Assembly (NCBI GenBank): GCA_017632155.1
Contig: JAGBRZ010000252.1
Location: forward strand, 1-30,438
DNA length: 30,438 nucleotides
Direction of reading: 5' to 3'
Source of the DNA: Clostridia bacterium
GTDB taxonomy: Bacteria; Bacillota_A; Clostridia; Oscillospirales; CAG-272
Part shown: one piece after another, positions 14,332 through 22,923 of the stretch
Position numbering within the stretch: the first letter of the stretch is position 1
How the letters are laid out: every line of letters begins with the position of its first letter
Position numbers and translations under genes: made by a program
Notes under the pieces: generated by a model
Databases searched by the model: none
Seen by the model: the letters and a program-made list of their open reading frames with translations, nothing else
Told to the model about the DNA's origin: nothing

Positions 14332-14384
14332 ATCTTCTTTCCTTTCTGTTGTTCTAAAAACAGTATATGAGAAGATATGGGTAT
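14324..14384 (-). promoter_or_regulatory. 15-bp inverted repeat covering a start codon
   Basis: Bases 14324-14338 and 14370-14384 are perfect complements separated by 31 bases. In the minus-strand mRNA one arm contains the ATG of the DUF11-type gene, and the ribosome site sits at the loop edge. Folding would hide the start. The arm is followed by AATTTTT, so it could also act as a terminator after the MATE gene. Confidence 0.6.
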
Positions 14385-14390
14385 TTGTGA

Positions 14391-15773
14391 TTATTTTCCT
14401 TGCACCGCTTGCTTTTTCTTTATCTCTTTGCCGACGATGTTGAGCATTATCACGGAAAGGACGGCAAGGAGGGCATTTGCGCCGAAGAAGTTGAGCCAGA
14501 TTCCGTCAAGTCCAAGACCCCAGAGTGCACCGAGCATCAAAACGGGGAAGATGAGCGCGATCGACACCGACATAACGGTTGCAAGTGCGGGCTTTTCGAT
14601 GGCGGAAAGGAACCCCTGGGTCACAACGCCCACCCAACGGAAAATATACGCCAGACAGAAAAGCCTGATGGCGTGCGTTGAAATCTCAAGGAGCTGAACA
14701 TCTTCCGCCTTGACGAACAACGATGCGATCGTTCCGGGGAAGAAAAAGAGGATCGAGGTGGAAACAAAGCCGATGACGGCTGTTCCGATAAATCCGCAGC
14801 GGACGATCTTTTTGACGCGGTCATAATTCGCCGCACCCCAGTTGAATCCGATTGCGGGCGAGAGCGAGTCGCTGACACCGTAAAGCAGCGGCCAGCAGAG
14901 GTCGGATGCGTACATCAGAACGGCATAAACCGCAACCGCGGTGGTTCCGCCGCCCTCGCCGAATTCGATAACTCCGAGCGTCATCAGCGAGATGTTCATA
15001 AGGATCGAGGTAACTCTGCCCGCAACGTTGTTGAGAAAAACAGGAGAGCCGCACGCTGCGATCTGCTTGAACATAGAAAGGTGAAAATGCGGTTTTGTGA
15101 ATTTAAGAAGAGTTTTACCCCTCAAAAATGGGATCATAGCAATGACCGAGCAAACGCACATCGAAAGCGAAACGGCAAGTGCCGAGCCAACAACGTCCAT
15201 CTTCATTCCGAGAAGGAAGAATGTGAGAAGCCCGAGTGTCAAGAGGTTCGAGCCGATGTTGATCGCCATACTTGTTTTAACGTATCCGCTGATGCGGAGA
15301 TAGTTGTCCATTGCAAAAAAGATGGTTGCAAGCGGCCCGAGAAGCGCGCAGGTTCGCAGGTATCTGACCGCCGTGTCAAGAAGCTCGCCGTCCGCTCCCA
15401 TAAGTCTTGAAAGCGGCTCTGCGGCAAAGATCATGATCGTGCCCATGACCACAGAAGCGATCAGTATCATAATGACCGAGCAGGAAAATACGTTGTTTGC
15501 CGTTTCCTTGTCATCCTGACCGAGGGCTATCGAGATCGGCACCGATGCGCCGACGCCGATGAGATCGGAAAGCGAAAAATTTATCATAACGAGAGGCATT
15601 GCGATATTCACCGCCGCAAATGCGCCCTCTCCGAGAGTTTGTCCTATAAAAATGCCCTCGATGATGCTGTATACAGACATTGCGAACATACTTATCATAC
15701 CCGGCATAGCGACCTTGAAAAAGAGCCGCCAAGGGTTCATCAAGGCATACATCTCTTCGGTCTTAGTTTTCAT
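14391..15773 (-). CDS. MATE-family efflux transporter
   Basis: This 460-residue inner-membrane protein has about 12 helices in two matched halves, the normal MATE size. The opening P-x-M-I-S-M-F-A-M-S-V-Y-S-I-I-E-G-I-F-I-G segment, the LG..A.AAVNIAMPL helix and the DNYLRISGYVKTSMAI loop are typical of clostridial MATE proteins, which export cationic drugs or metabolites using Na+ or H+. The substrate cannot be predicted. The start is ATG 15773, with GGAGG 12 bases upstream (rather long spacing). It has its own consensus promoter, and the downstream DUF11-type gene could be in the same transcript. Confidence 0.92.
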   Translation of the reverse strand: MKTKTEEMYALMNPWRLFFKVAMPGMISMFAMSVYSIIEGIFIGQTLGEGAFAAVNIAMPLVMINFSLSDLIGVGASVPISIALGQDDKETANNVFSCSVIMILIASVVMGTIMIFAAEPLSRLMGADGELLDTAVRYLRTCALLGPLATIFFAMDNYLRISGYVKTSMAINIGSNLLTLGLLTFFLLGMKMDVVGSALAVSLSMCVCSVIAMIPFLRGKTLLKFTKPHFHLSMFKQIAACGSPVFLNNVAGRVTSILMNISLMTLGVIEFGEGGGTTAVAVYAVLMYASDLCWPLLYGVSDSLSPAIGFNWGAANYDRVKKIVRCGFIGTAVIGFVSTSILFFFPGTIASLFVKAEDVQLLEISTHAIRLFCLAYIFRWVGVVTQGFLSAIEKPALATVMSVSIALIFPVLMLGALWGLGLDGIWLNFFGANALLAVLSVIMLNIVGKEIKKKQAVQGK

Positions 15774-15810
15774 ATCAAGTCAAGTCCTCCATAAAAAAGC
15801 ATACTTATTA

Positions 15811-15839
15811 ATTATATATCCTTTGCATATCAATGTCAA
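15811..15839 (-). promoter_or_regulatory. Consensus promoter of the MATE gene
   Basis: On the minus strand TTGACA (15834-15839), a 17-bp spacer and TATAAT (15811-15816) lie about 38 bases before the start codon. Confidence 0.85.
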
Positions 15840-15892
15840 GGGAATGGGGGATTGTTTTACAGAAAGTTTATATAAAGGGTGGGGGACATTAC

Positions 15893-15998
15893 CATTATTC
15901 ATTCTTCATCCTTCATTATTCATTATTCATTTAACCAACATAAGTTTTGTAATGAATAATGAAGCCGCTTCGCTGATGAATAATGAATAATGAATAAT
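15893..15998. repeat. ATTCATT/AATGAAT heptad repeat forming an inverted pair
   Basis: Runs of ATTCATT on the left (17-base block 15915-15931) are mirrored by runs of AATGAAT on the right (15982-15998, an exact reverse complement). The spacer contains further partial units. It is a low-complexity palindromic repeat between the divergent MATE and DMP19 genes. No gene was found in 15840-16090. Confidence 0.8.
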
Positions 15999-16090
15999 CA
16001 GCAAGTGCGAACATAGCTTTCCTGGTATCGTTTGTTTGAAATAAATTATATTAATTAGCTATCTTTACCCGAAATAATTCAAACTATATA

Positions 16091-16119
16091 TTTACTTAAT
16101 GGTATTTTTATGTTATAAT
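16091..16119 (+). promoter_or_regulatory. Probable promoter of the DMP19 gene
   Basis: TTTACT (16091-16096, 4 of 6), a 17-bp spacer and a perfect TATAAT (16114-16119) lie 48 bases before the start codon in AT-rich DNA. Confidence 0.6.
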
Positions 16120-16167
16120 AATATCAATCAATAAAATTGCATTTGACAAATTGAAAGGAGCACTGAT

Positions 16168-16623
16168 ATGGAACACATCTGGAATTTGACCGACACAAAC
16201 GATTTTGTTGTCGCTATGACCGAACATCTTGAAAATAAAACTCGGTATGGTGATGATATGTCTGTTTTGAGCGAGGCAGAACGAATCTTCTACATTACCC
16301 AGACCCTTGAAATGGAAGTGAACAATGGCGGATTTTCTCAGTTTTTCTACAATTCCAGCGGCAGTTTTTCAGGTGAACTGGTGAGTGCATTTACCGCAAT
16401 CGGGGCAAATGCAACCGCCGCTATTTGTCGGAAAGCAATTGCAGCATTCGGTCGGGACATTCCCGTTGACAGAGACGAACGGGAGAAAATGTTAGACGAG
16501 ATGGATAGCGATGAAATCGATGAAATTTTGGATGAATGTGACAGCGCTTTCTACAACTACGAAGACGATCTGAACGAATTGAACTATAACTTTGTGCTGA
16601 AGAACAAGGAATCTTTCAATTAA
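16168..16623 (+). CDS. DMP19 (DUF4375) family protein
   Basis: This 151-residue acidic cytoplasmic protein carries the family core EMEVNNGGFSQFFYNSSG (about residues 50-67), followed by the helix LVSAFTAIGA and a strongly acidic tail (DEMDSDEIDEILDECDS). Its overall acidity agrees with DMP19, a DNA mimic first described in Neisseria that binds a repressor. Whether this protein mimics DNA is not known. The ribosome site AAAGGAG is well placed before ATG 16168. A tiny membrane-protein gene follows after 33 bases, and the two probably form one transcript. Confidence 0.85.
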   Translation: MEHIWNLTDTNDFVVAMTEHLENKTRYGDDMSVLSEAERIFYITQTLEMEVNNGGFSQFFYNSSGSFSGELVSAFTAIGANATAAICRKAIAAFGRDIPVDRDEREKMLDEMDSDEIDEILDECDSAFYNYEDDLNELNYNFVLKNKESFN

Positions 16624-16656
16624 GCCTATTTCAATTTAACAAAGGAGTATAATTAT

Positions 16657-16833
16657 ATGAAAAAAATACTTTTTGGAATTATGTTGATTCTTATGAGTAT
16701 GGCATTCGTTTTTGCGGAAGAATTTATGAATGTACTTATCGTAGATGAAGATTTTGATGCTATCTTATGCACCATACTTCCCCTGCTCGGCTTTGTTATG
16801 AGTCTTTGGGGACTTTTTGAAAAAGACAAATAA
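16657..16833 (+). CDS. Small two-helix membrane protein (58 aa)
   Basis: ATG 16657 has AAAGGAG 9 bases upstream, and the frame runs 58 codons to TAA 16831-16833. The product starts MKKILFGIMLILMSMAFVFA, a hydrophobic helix that could also be a signal peptide. An acidic stretch follows (VDEDFD), then a second helix (TILPLLGFVMSLWGLF) and a charged end EKDK. I know no family for it. The good ribosome site, position directly after the DMP19 gene and terminator right behind it support it as a real gene. Confidence 0.65.
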   Translation: MKKILFGIMLILMSMAFVFAEEFMNVLIVDEDFDAILCTILPLLGFVMSLWGLFEKDK

Positions 16834-16842
16834 ACATACAAG

Positions 16843-16881
16843 ACAGCAGCATCTTCGGACGCAAGATGCTGCTGTGTTTTT
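16843..16881. terminator. Terminator between convergent genes
   Basis: A perfect 13-bp stem (16843-16855 with 16863-16875) has a 7-base loop, then G and TTTTT on the plus strand. It ends the DMP19/small-protein transcript and touches the dapF stop codon. On the minus strand the following bases are less T-rich. Confidence 0.85.
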
Positions 16882-17644
16882 ATTCTATTTCCCCCTCGGA
16901 AACAAATTCCGCGGGGCCGCGCATGAGGCAGGTGAGATCTTCCTTGACGGTAATTTCAAGGTCTCCGCCGTCGAGGTGTACCTTTATCGGCTTGCCGGCG
17001 CGGCAAAAGCCTTTACTCACAGCCGCAGCGGCGGAGGCGCAAGCTCCCGTGCCGCAAGCCTGTGTTTCACCGCTTCCCCGCTCCCAAACTCGCATACGGA
17101 GCTCGTTTTCGCCAACTATCGAAATAAATTCGACATTGACCCTACCCGGGAACGCCTTGTTATGCTCGATCTTCGGTCCTATATCTCGAAGCAGAACGAG
17201 GGCAACGTCATCTGTAAATATCACCGCGTGCGGGTTTCCGACGCTCACGGGTGTGCATTCAAATCCCAGATCAAGTAGCACGTCAGCCGAAATTTCCGCT
17301 TTTCCCATATCGACTGTGACACCCTCGCTATCCATCCAAATCCGCTTGACTCCCGAAAGAGTCTCGACGGTCAGCTCATCCTTGTCGGTATATCCCCTCT
17401 CGCGGACGAATTTTGCAACGCATCTGATGCCGTTTCCGCACATCTTCGCCTCGCTGCCGTCGGCGTTGAAGATGCGCATTGAAAAATCGGCTATGTCCGA
17501 ATAGTTAATATAGATCATTCCATCAGAGCCGATGCCATTTTTTCTGTCGGAATATTTCCGCGACAGCTCGGCGGCATTCTCGGGGACTTCACCGAAAACG
17601 AAAAGATAATCGTTCCCGATGCCGTGCATTTTTGTGTAGTGCAT
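16880..17644 (-). CDS. dapF: Diaminopimelate epimerase
   Basis: This 254-residue enzyme converts LL- to meso-diaminopimelate for lysine and peptidoglycan synthesis in the cytoplasm. It starts with the family signature MHYTKMHGIGNDYL. The two catalytic cysteines are C69 in KMCGNGIRC and C197 in QACGTGACA, at the usual positions. ATG 17644 is chosen over upstream in-frame ATGs because the signature begins there. GGAG overlaps the stop of the preceding HAD gene, only 10 bases upstream. It is the second gene of a two-gene operon with that phosphatase and shares its promoter. Confidence 0.95.
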   Translation of the reverse strand: MHYTKMHGIGNDYLFVFGEVPENAAELSRKYSDRKNGIGSDGMIYINYSDIADFSMRIFNADGSEAKMCGNGIRCVAKFVRERGYTDKDELTVETLSGVKRIWMDSEGVTVDMGKAEISADVLLDLGFECTPVSVGNPHAVIFTDDVALVLLRDIGPKIEHNKAFPGRVNVEFISIVGENELRMRVWERGSGETQACGTGACASAAAAVSKGFCRAGKPIKVHLDGGDLEITVKEDLTCLMRGPAEFVSEGEIE

Positions 17645-17654
17645 CACTTTTCGG

Positions 17655-18530
17655 TTACTCCGCATCATCGGTATCAATCTCGGCTTTGTTTTCAAGCACT
17701 TCTCTCGTCACGGTGTTTTCGATGATCGCCTTGAGAAGCAGATCAAGCTCGCCGCCCTCTCGGTAATCGGCCGGTACGAAATACTTGATGCGGCGATCGC
17801 GGAGCATCTTGTGCACCTTCGACTTGTCCTTCGTCTCGGAATTATAAACGCCGATCGAGTGTCCGCCGTTGGAGTTGACAAGCTTCATACAAGGAATATC
17901 GGTGTCGCTGTCGCCGATGTAGACCATATTGCGGAAAGGAACGCGAAGCTCCTCGGGCGCAACGGGATCGTTGACCGCCGGGTCGTTGACCTCGAGCACA
18001 CCCTTCGATATTCTGAAAAGGAACTGCGTTTTGTTGGTGTAATTGATGACCTGCGCGGGCCAGACGGCAACTCCGCGCTCATTGAAATAGAATGATGAGG
18101 CGTATATCTTTTCAAACTCACCCGCAACGCGCGTGCCCTCGATCATCTCTCGCAGACCCGATGAGATGATGTAATGCTCAACGATCACCCCGCGCTTCGC
18201 GCCATATTCGCGAATACGTGAAAACCAATCCTCGACACCGGGGAAAAGCGTGACGTGCGAACCGTACTCGGCAAGCGTCTTGCGGCTGAAAACAAGATTT
18301 CCCACAGCCTCGCGCACCATCATATACATATAAGCGAGGTTTTGATCCATTTCATTCTGCTTCGCAAGCACATCGGTCTGACGCCAGAATTCGCCAACAT
18401 CGTATCCGACAGATTGAATATACCCCTGCGCCTGCATATCGTCGGGGGAAAGCGTTTTGTCAAAGTCATAGCAAATGGCAAGAACGGGTCTGTCCTCTTT
18501 TCTTCTTCTTTCAAAAGCCTTGGTTGCCAT
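17655..18530 (-). CDS. HAD-family phosphatase (phosphoserine-phosphatase-like)
   Basis: This 291-residue cytoplasmic protein has motif I YDFDKTLSPDD (D22, D24), motif II Ser in IISSGL (near 123), a Lys in NYTNKTQFL (near 165) and motif IV IGDSDTDIP (near 216). A helical cap sits between motifs I and II. This layout is of the HAD-IB type related to phosphoserine phosphatase, but the protein is longer than SerB and has C-terminal additions, so the substrate is open. GGAGG lies 6 bases before ATG 18530. It is first in a two-gene unit with dapF. No established link to DAP synthesis is known to me. Confidence 0.85.
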   Translation of the reverse strand: MATKAFERRRKEDRPVLAICYDFDKTLSPDDMQAQGYIQSVGYDVGEFWRQTDVLAKQNEMDQNLAYMYMMVREAVGNLVFSRKTLAEYGSHVTLFPGVEDWFSRIREYGAKRGVIVEHYIISSGLREMIEGTRVAGEFEKIYASSFYFNERGVAVWPAQVINYTNKTQFLFRISKGVLEVNDPAVNDPVAPEELRVPFRNMVYIGDSDTDIPCMKLVNSNGGHSIGVYNSETKDKSKVHKMLRDRRIKYFVPADYREGGELDLLLKAIIENTVTREVLENKAEIDTDDAE

Positions 18531-18562
18531 AGGTAACCTCCGAAAAAATATTTATTCAATTT

Positions 18563-18591
18563 ATTATACCATTTTTTCGCGTTATTGTAAA
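18563..18591 (-). promoter_or_regulatory. Promoter of the HAD-dapF operon
   Basis: On the minus strand TTTACA (18586-18591), a 17-bp spacer and TATAAT (18563-18568) lie about 33 bases before the start codon. Confidence 0.8.
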
Positions 18592-18613
18592 TCCCCAAAA
18601 ATAAAAAATTCTA

Positions 18614-18642
18614 TTGAAGTTGCATAATTTATGTGGTATAAT
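18614..18642 (+). promoter_or_regulatory. Promoter of the tandem GNAT gene
   Basis: TTGAAG (18614-18619), a 17-bp spacer and TATAAT (18637-18642) point rightward, leaving a leader of about 100 bases. The leader has two weak inverted pairs (TGCCAA with TTGGCA, ATCGGG with CCCGAT) but no recognised riboswitch. Confidence 0.7.
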
Positions 18643-18750
18643 ATTAACAATAATTGCCAAGCTGAAATGCTCACCCATCCTCCACAATTGGCAGAACTTG
18701 ATCGGGGTGCTTAATCCCGATTATATTCCTTTGAAAGGATAAAAATTGAA

Positions 18751-19719
18751 ATGACAGATAAATACAGTATTGTCCGAGGCGCGGTTGGTGATCTTAAAAA
18801 GATATATAATTCCCTGATACTCACCGACGGTCTGCTTTACCGCCCTCTTGAGACGGATGAATTCGACCGCATATTCAATATGGACGGCACTCTGACGCTT
18901 AGCGCTGTGGTTGACGGTGAACCGATAGGCTTTCTTTCCGCTCGTTTTCCAAACTGCGAGGGCGTTTCATATCTGACTTATTTCGGAGTTCTTCCCGAGC
19001 ACCGCGGGAGCGGTTGCGCCTCCGCTTTGCTCGACGAAGCCGAAAGGCTCTTGCGTGACGATTACGGCGCACAGCGCATTGACACAGTCTTTCACAATCC
19101 CGCGCATCTGCCTTGGATCATTCCGAGTAGCACCGACGGTCACCCCTGCGCGCCCGGTATCCAATCGGACTCGCTCGCCGCGCGGCTTTTACTTCGCCGC
19201 GGATACGCCGAATGGTGCGCGCAAATATCCTACTACTCTTCCCTCGACGGATACAGAGTTCCGGGGGATCAGGAAAAACGCTTAGAGACTCTCGAGGCGG
19301 ACGGTATTAAAATCACCTACTATAACCCCACGCGTCACCGCGGACTTGCCGAGCTTTTTGATGCGATCAACAATCCCGGGTGGAAAAAGACTGTGCTTGC
19401 TCATCTCGATCAGCCAATCGTGGTTGCCGTGGATGAAAGCAAGGACGGTTTGGTCATCGGCTACACGGGTCCTCTCTCGCAGGTACGCGAAGGGGCGGGT
19501 ATACGCGGGAATTTCTGCGGAATAGGCACTCATCCCGATTATCGCGGTCGAGGCATCGCAACGCTGATCTTCTGCGAGATGTGCCGCCACCATTCTGGGC
19601 ACGGCGCGACGTTTATGTCGCTTTACACGGGCGAGAACAATCCCGCGCGGCGCGTTTATGAGTACGCGGGTTGCCGCGGAGTTGTCAGGTGGTCAAATCT
19701 GCGTCTGAAATTTGAGTAA
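18751..19719 (+). CDS. Tandem GNAT acetyltransferase
   Basis: This 322-residue protein has two GNAT folds. The first (about 1-165) has the acetyl-CoA loop FGVLPEHRGSGCASALLDEAE. The second (about 190-322) has GIGTHPDYRGRGIATLIFCE and ends with a typical NNPARRVYEYAGC strand. Both have the (Q/R)-x-x-G-x-(G/A) pyrophosphate-binding element (HRGSGCA and YRGRGIA), so both could bind acetyl-CoA. Double GNAT proteins acetylate small molecules such as aminoglycosides, mycothiol precursors or amino acids, and the substrate is unknown here. AAAGGA lies 11 bases before ATG 18751. It is a single-gene unit with its own promoter and terminator. Confidence 0.85.
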   Translation: MTDKYSIVRGAVGDLKKIYNSLILTDGLLYRPLETDEFDRIFNMDGTLTLSAVVDGEPIGFLSARFPNCEGVSYLTYFGVLPEHRGSGCASALLDEAERLLRDDYGAQRIDTVFHNPAHLPWIIPSSTDGHPCAPGIQSDSLAARLLLRRGYAEWCAQISYYSSLDGYRVPGDQEKRLETLEADGIKITYYNPTRHRGLAELFDAINNPGWKKTVLAHLDQPIVVAVDESKDGLVIGYTGPLSQVREGAGIRGNFCGIGTHPDYRGRGIATLIFCEMCRHHSGHGATFMSLYTGENNPARRVYEYAGCRGVVRWSNLRLKFE

Positions 19720-19757
19720 AAATACGGAGCTGATTCGAAAATCAGCTCCGTATTTTT
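19718..19757. terminator. Bidirectional terminator
   Basis: An 18-bp perfect stem (19718-19735 with 19740-19757, loop CGAA) has A-runs at the left and T-runs at the right. It can end both the GNAT gene on the plus strand and the hydrogenase-like gene on the minus strand. Confidence 0.93.
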
Positions 19758-21172
19758 TAGTTATTGACAGCGTCGGATATCTTTTTATCCTTCGCCTCGT
19801 GTCCGTATTTATCAACCTCGGTCTTGTTCTTTTCTCCGTGGGTCAGGCATCCCGCGCCGCCGATACAGCCGCCGATGCACGCCATTCCCTCGATGAAGTT
19901 GCCCTCGAGGATGTTCTTATTCTTCTTGAGAAGTGCCATACGGCAAGCCTCGATTCCGTCGCAGATGACGGGCTTGACCTCAAAATCAATATTCTGCTCA
20001 TCGAGTGCCTGAACGACTGCCTCGGAAAGTCCGCCCGAACGCGCGAAAATACGTCCGTAATAGGATGCGTCGTCGAGTCCCGATTCCTCAAGCAGGGTGA
20101 TGTCGATATCGCGGCTGTCAAAGAGAGCCTGAAGCTCCTCGAAGGTGATAACGGCATCAACGTAGGGCTTGACCTCCTCGCGCTGAGACTCGCCCTTCTT
20201 TGCGGTGCAAGGACCGACGAAGATGACCTTCGCTTCGGGATCGCGCTCCTTGATGACCTTGCCGAGCAACGCCATCGGTGAGGGGTTATGCGATACGAAT
20301 TCCTTTAGATTCGGGAACGCAGAGTTTATGTAGGTCACGAATGCGGGGCAGCAAGAGGAGGTGAGGAATCCCTTCTCTGCAAGCTCGCGCGACTCGGCAA
20401 GAGCAACGAGATCGGCGCCGAGTGCCGCTTCGATGACCTTGTCAAATCCAAGCTTGCGCAGACCCGTGATGACCTGACCGTGCTTTGCGTACTTAAACTG
20501 GCTGGCGATAGAAGGCGCAACCATTGCATATACCTTACCCGCGCCCTCGCGCTTGCTCTTTTTGATGATCTCGATAACGTCAACGATAAAGGACTTATCC
20601 TGAATAGCGCCGAAGGGGCACTGATAAACGCACGCACCGCAACGGATGCACTTGTTGTTGTCGATGAGTGCCGCCTTCTGCTCATTCATAGAGATCGCCT
20701 TGACCTTGCAAGCATTCTGGCAAGGACGGGTGCGCTTTACGATAGCGGTGTAGGGGCAGACCTTCGCGCAGGCTCCGCACTCGACGCACTTTGATTTGTC
20801 AATATGCGCAACGTGGTTTTCATCGAAGGACAGCGCACCCTTCTTGCAAACGTCCTCGCAACGGTGGGCAAGACAGCCTCGGCAGGCGTTTGTGACCTCG
20901 TATCCGCTGACGGGACACTCGTCGCAAGCGATCTCAATGACCTGGATCACGTTCGGATTCTGTCTGTCACCGCCGATAGCAAGCTTTACACGCTCGCCAA
21001 GGATCGCGCGCTCCTTATATACACAGCAACGCATCGTGGGCTCGTTTCCGGGAACGATGGTCTTGGGAATGTCGATGCAATTCTCAAGCAAAGTATCGTT
21101 CCAAGCAAGGCGAGCCACCTCGCGGAGCACCTTATATTTCAGATGCTGAACTTTTGTATCAAATTTACGCAT
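19757..21172 (-). CDS. Group-B-like [FeFe] hydrogenase
   Basis: This 471-residue iron-sulfur protein has Cys-rich ferredoxin modules at about 80-205 (NACRGCLAHRCEDVC, KCVECGACAKVCP, KCIRCGACVYQCP) and then an H-cluster domain. The three H-cluster loops are TSSCCPAF (near 269), GPCTAKKGE (near 318) and EGMACIGGCIGGAGC (near 425). The cubane- and H-cluster-binding cysteines are kept, but the loops differ from group A (TSCCPxW, MPCxxKxxE), as in group B enzymes. Its physiological role, whether H2 uptake, evolution or sensing, is not settled for group B. It lacks the 2Fe-2S N-terminus of HydA. It is the last gene of the nfn-hyd cluster, 53 bases after hydA across a hairpin. Confidence 0.85.
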   Translation of the reverse strand: MRKFDTKVQHLKYKVLREVARLAWNDTLLENCIDIPKTIVPGNEPTMRCCVYKERAILGERVKLAIGGDRQNPNVIQVIEIACDECPVSGYEVTNACRGCLAHRCEDVCKKGALSFDENHVAHIDKSKCVECGACAKVCPYTAIVKRTRPCQNACKVKAISMNEQKAALIDNNKCIRCGACVYQCPFGAIQDKSFIVDVIEIIKKSKREGAGKVYAMVAPSIASQFKYAKHGQVITGLRKLGFDKVIEAALGADLVALAESRELAEKGFLTSSCCPAFVTYINSAFPNLKEFVSHNPSPMALLGKVIKERDPEAKVIFVGPCTAKKGESQREEVKPYVDAVITFEELQALFDSRDIDITLLEESGLDDASYYGRIFARSGGLSEAVVQALDEQNIDFEVKPVICDGIEACRMALLKKNKNILEGNFIEGMACIGGCIGGAGCLTHGEKNKTEVDKYGHEAKDKKISDAVNN

Positions 21173-21190
21173 TTTTTCACCTTATGTTTT

Positions 21191-21217
21191 GAATGCGGCA
21201 GCAAAGCTACCGCATTC
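21191..21217 (-). promoter_or_regulatory. Intergenic hairpin between hydA and the group-B hydrogenase
   Basis: The arms GAATGCGGCAGC and GCTACCGCATTC pair over 12 positions with one mismatch around an AAA loop. No T-run follows, so it is more likely an mRNA-processing or partial attenuation element than a terminator. Confidence 0.5.
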
Positions 21218-21225
21218 ATTATGAA

Positions 21226-22920
21226 TTAGTCTTCGTGTTTTGCGGTATAGTGTACGTGGAGAAGCTCGTGAGCGCGGTCCTTGATGATCTTCTTGTAAAC
21301 AGAGTTTACAATGGGATTTTCCTGCGAGCAACGAATGCTCTGCATTCTGTCAGCCTCGTAAAGGCCCTTGCTTCTTGCTTCCTTCGCTTTGCCCGCGTAG
21401 GGCTGACCGCCGCCGTTAATGCAACCGCCGGGACAAGCCATGATCTCGATGAAATCGAAATGCTCGCCTGCGGATGCGCGGAGGAGAACGCGCTCTGCGT
21501 TGCCAAGTCCGCTTACAACAGCGATGTGGAGCTGACGGTCACCGTAGGGCAGATAGAATTCCTTGATTCCCTCCATACCGCGCTGACCTGCGTTTGCCGC
21601 CTGAAGCAGAGATTCGCGGGATCTGCTCTCGGCGACGCGGCGAAGAACCGCCTCGGTTACGCCTCCGGTTACGCCGAAGATAACGCCCGCGCCCGAAATT
21701 GCGCCAAAGGGCATATCAACTGCTTCGGGCTCAAGATCGTTGAATTCAAGACCCGATTCCTTGATCATAAGGATGAGCTCCTGAGTGGTGATTACTGCAT
21801 CCACGTCGGGCTGACCGTCCTTGGTGAACTCGGGACGCGAAGCCTCGAACTTCTTTGCAGTACAGGGCATAATTGCAACGTGGAACATCTTCTTTTCCGC
21901 GTCCTTGTTCTGCTCCTTGATGAGAGAGCCCATCATCTGCATGGGAGAACGGCAGGTGGAGATGTTCTCGAGGAACTCGGGATGCTTCTTCTCCGCATAC
22001 TGGATCCAACCGGGACAGCAGGAGGTGATAAGCGGGAGCTTGCCTCCGTTTTCAAGACGCTCGATAAATTCCGCAGTTTCCTCCATAACGGTGATATCAG
22101 CGGAAAGAGATGTGTCATAAACCTCATCAAAGCCCATACGGCGGAGTGCGGCAACGATCTTGCCCATTACGTTCTCGCCGTCACGGCACTTGAGCTCCTT
22201 GCCGATCGCAACGCGAACTGCGGGCGCGATCTGCACGCTTGTTCTTACGTTCGGGTCGGAAATAGCCTCCCAAACGCAATCAATATTGTTTTTAACCACG
22301 ATAGCACCGGTGGGACAAACTGCCGCACACTGACCGCATCCAACGCAGGGGGATTCCGCAAGAGGCTTACCGAAAGCGGTGGAAATAACCATCTTCGAGC
22401 CACGGTGAGCGAAATCGATCGCACCAACGTTCTGAATCTCGTTACAAACTCTTACGCAGTCGCCGCAGAGGATGCACTTGCCCGCATCACGGACGATACA
22501 AACGGACGAGGTATCGTCATTCTTTGTGGACTTTGCGCGGTTGGGGAAGCGAACTCCCTCAATGTTAAAGCGCATTGCAAGCTCCTGGAGCTTACACTTC
22601 TGGTTGTTCTCGCAAACCGTGCAGTCGCGGCAATGGTTTGCAAGCAGAAGCTCGAGAATATTTTTTCTGTAACGGCGAAGGCGCTCGGTGTTGGTCTTGA
22701 TCTCCATTCCCGCGCGGGGAGGAGTCGAGCAAGCAGCCTCAATGCCGCCCCACTTGTTTTCAACCATACACATACGGCACGCGCCGTAGATGGAAAGGTC
22801 GGAGTGATAGCAGAAGGTGGGCATCTTTACGCCGATCTTCTGGCAAAGTTCGAGAATGTTCTTCTCGCCGTTTATTTCGACCGGAATACCGTCGATTGTC
22901 ATATACTGTTTTTCGCTCAT
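21226..22920 (-). CDS. hydA: [FeFe] hydrogenase catalytic subunit HydA
   Basis: This 564-residue subunit makes or oxidises H2. From the N-terminus it has a 2Fe-2S domain (YGACRMCMVE), a His-ligated cluster region (HCRDCTVCENNQKC), two 4Fe-4S motifs (CILCGDCVRVC and CVGCGQCAAVCP), and the H-cluster loops TSCCPGW (near 299), MPCTAKKFE (near 351) and EIMACPGGCINGGG (near 489), all with complete ligands. With HydB and HydC upstream this is the trimeric NADH/ferredoxin-coupled (bifurcating) group A enzyme. AAGGAGGG precedes ATG 22920, and only 3 bases separate it from hydB. Maturases HydE, HydF and HydG are not in this window. Confidence 0.96.
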   Translation of the reverse strand: MSEKQYMTIDGIPVEINGEKNILELCQKIGVKMPTFCYHSDLSIYGACRMCMVENKWGGIEAACSTPPRAGMEIKTNTERLRRYRKNILELLLANHCRDCTVCENNQKCKLQELAMRFNIEGVRFPNRAKSTKNDDTSSVCIVRDAGKCILCGDCVRVCNEIQNVGAIDFAHRGSKMVISTAFGKPLAESPCVGCGQCAAVCPTGAIVVKNNIDCVWEAISDPNVRTSVQIAPAVRVAIGKELKCRDGENVMGKIVAALRRMGFDEVYDTSLSADITVMEETAEFIERLENGGKLPLITSCCPGWIQYAEKKHPEFLENISTCRSPMQMMGSLIKEQNKDAEKKMFHVAIMPCTAKKFEASRPEFTKDGQPDVDAVITTQELILMIKESGLEFNDLEPEAVDMPFGAISGAGVIFGVTGGVTEAVLRRVAESRSRESLLQAANAGQRGMEGIKEFYLPYGDRQLHIAVVSGLGNAERVLLRASAGEHFDFIEIMACPGGCINGGGQPYAGKAKEARSKGLYEADRMQSIRCSQENPIVNSVYKKIIKDRAHELLHVHYTAKHED

Positions 22921-22923
22921 AAT

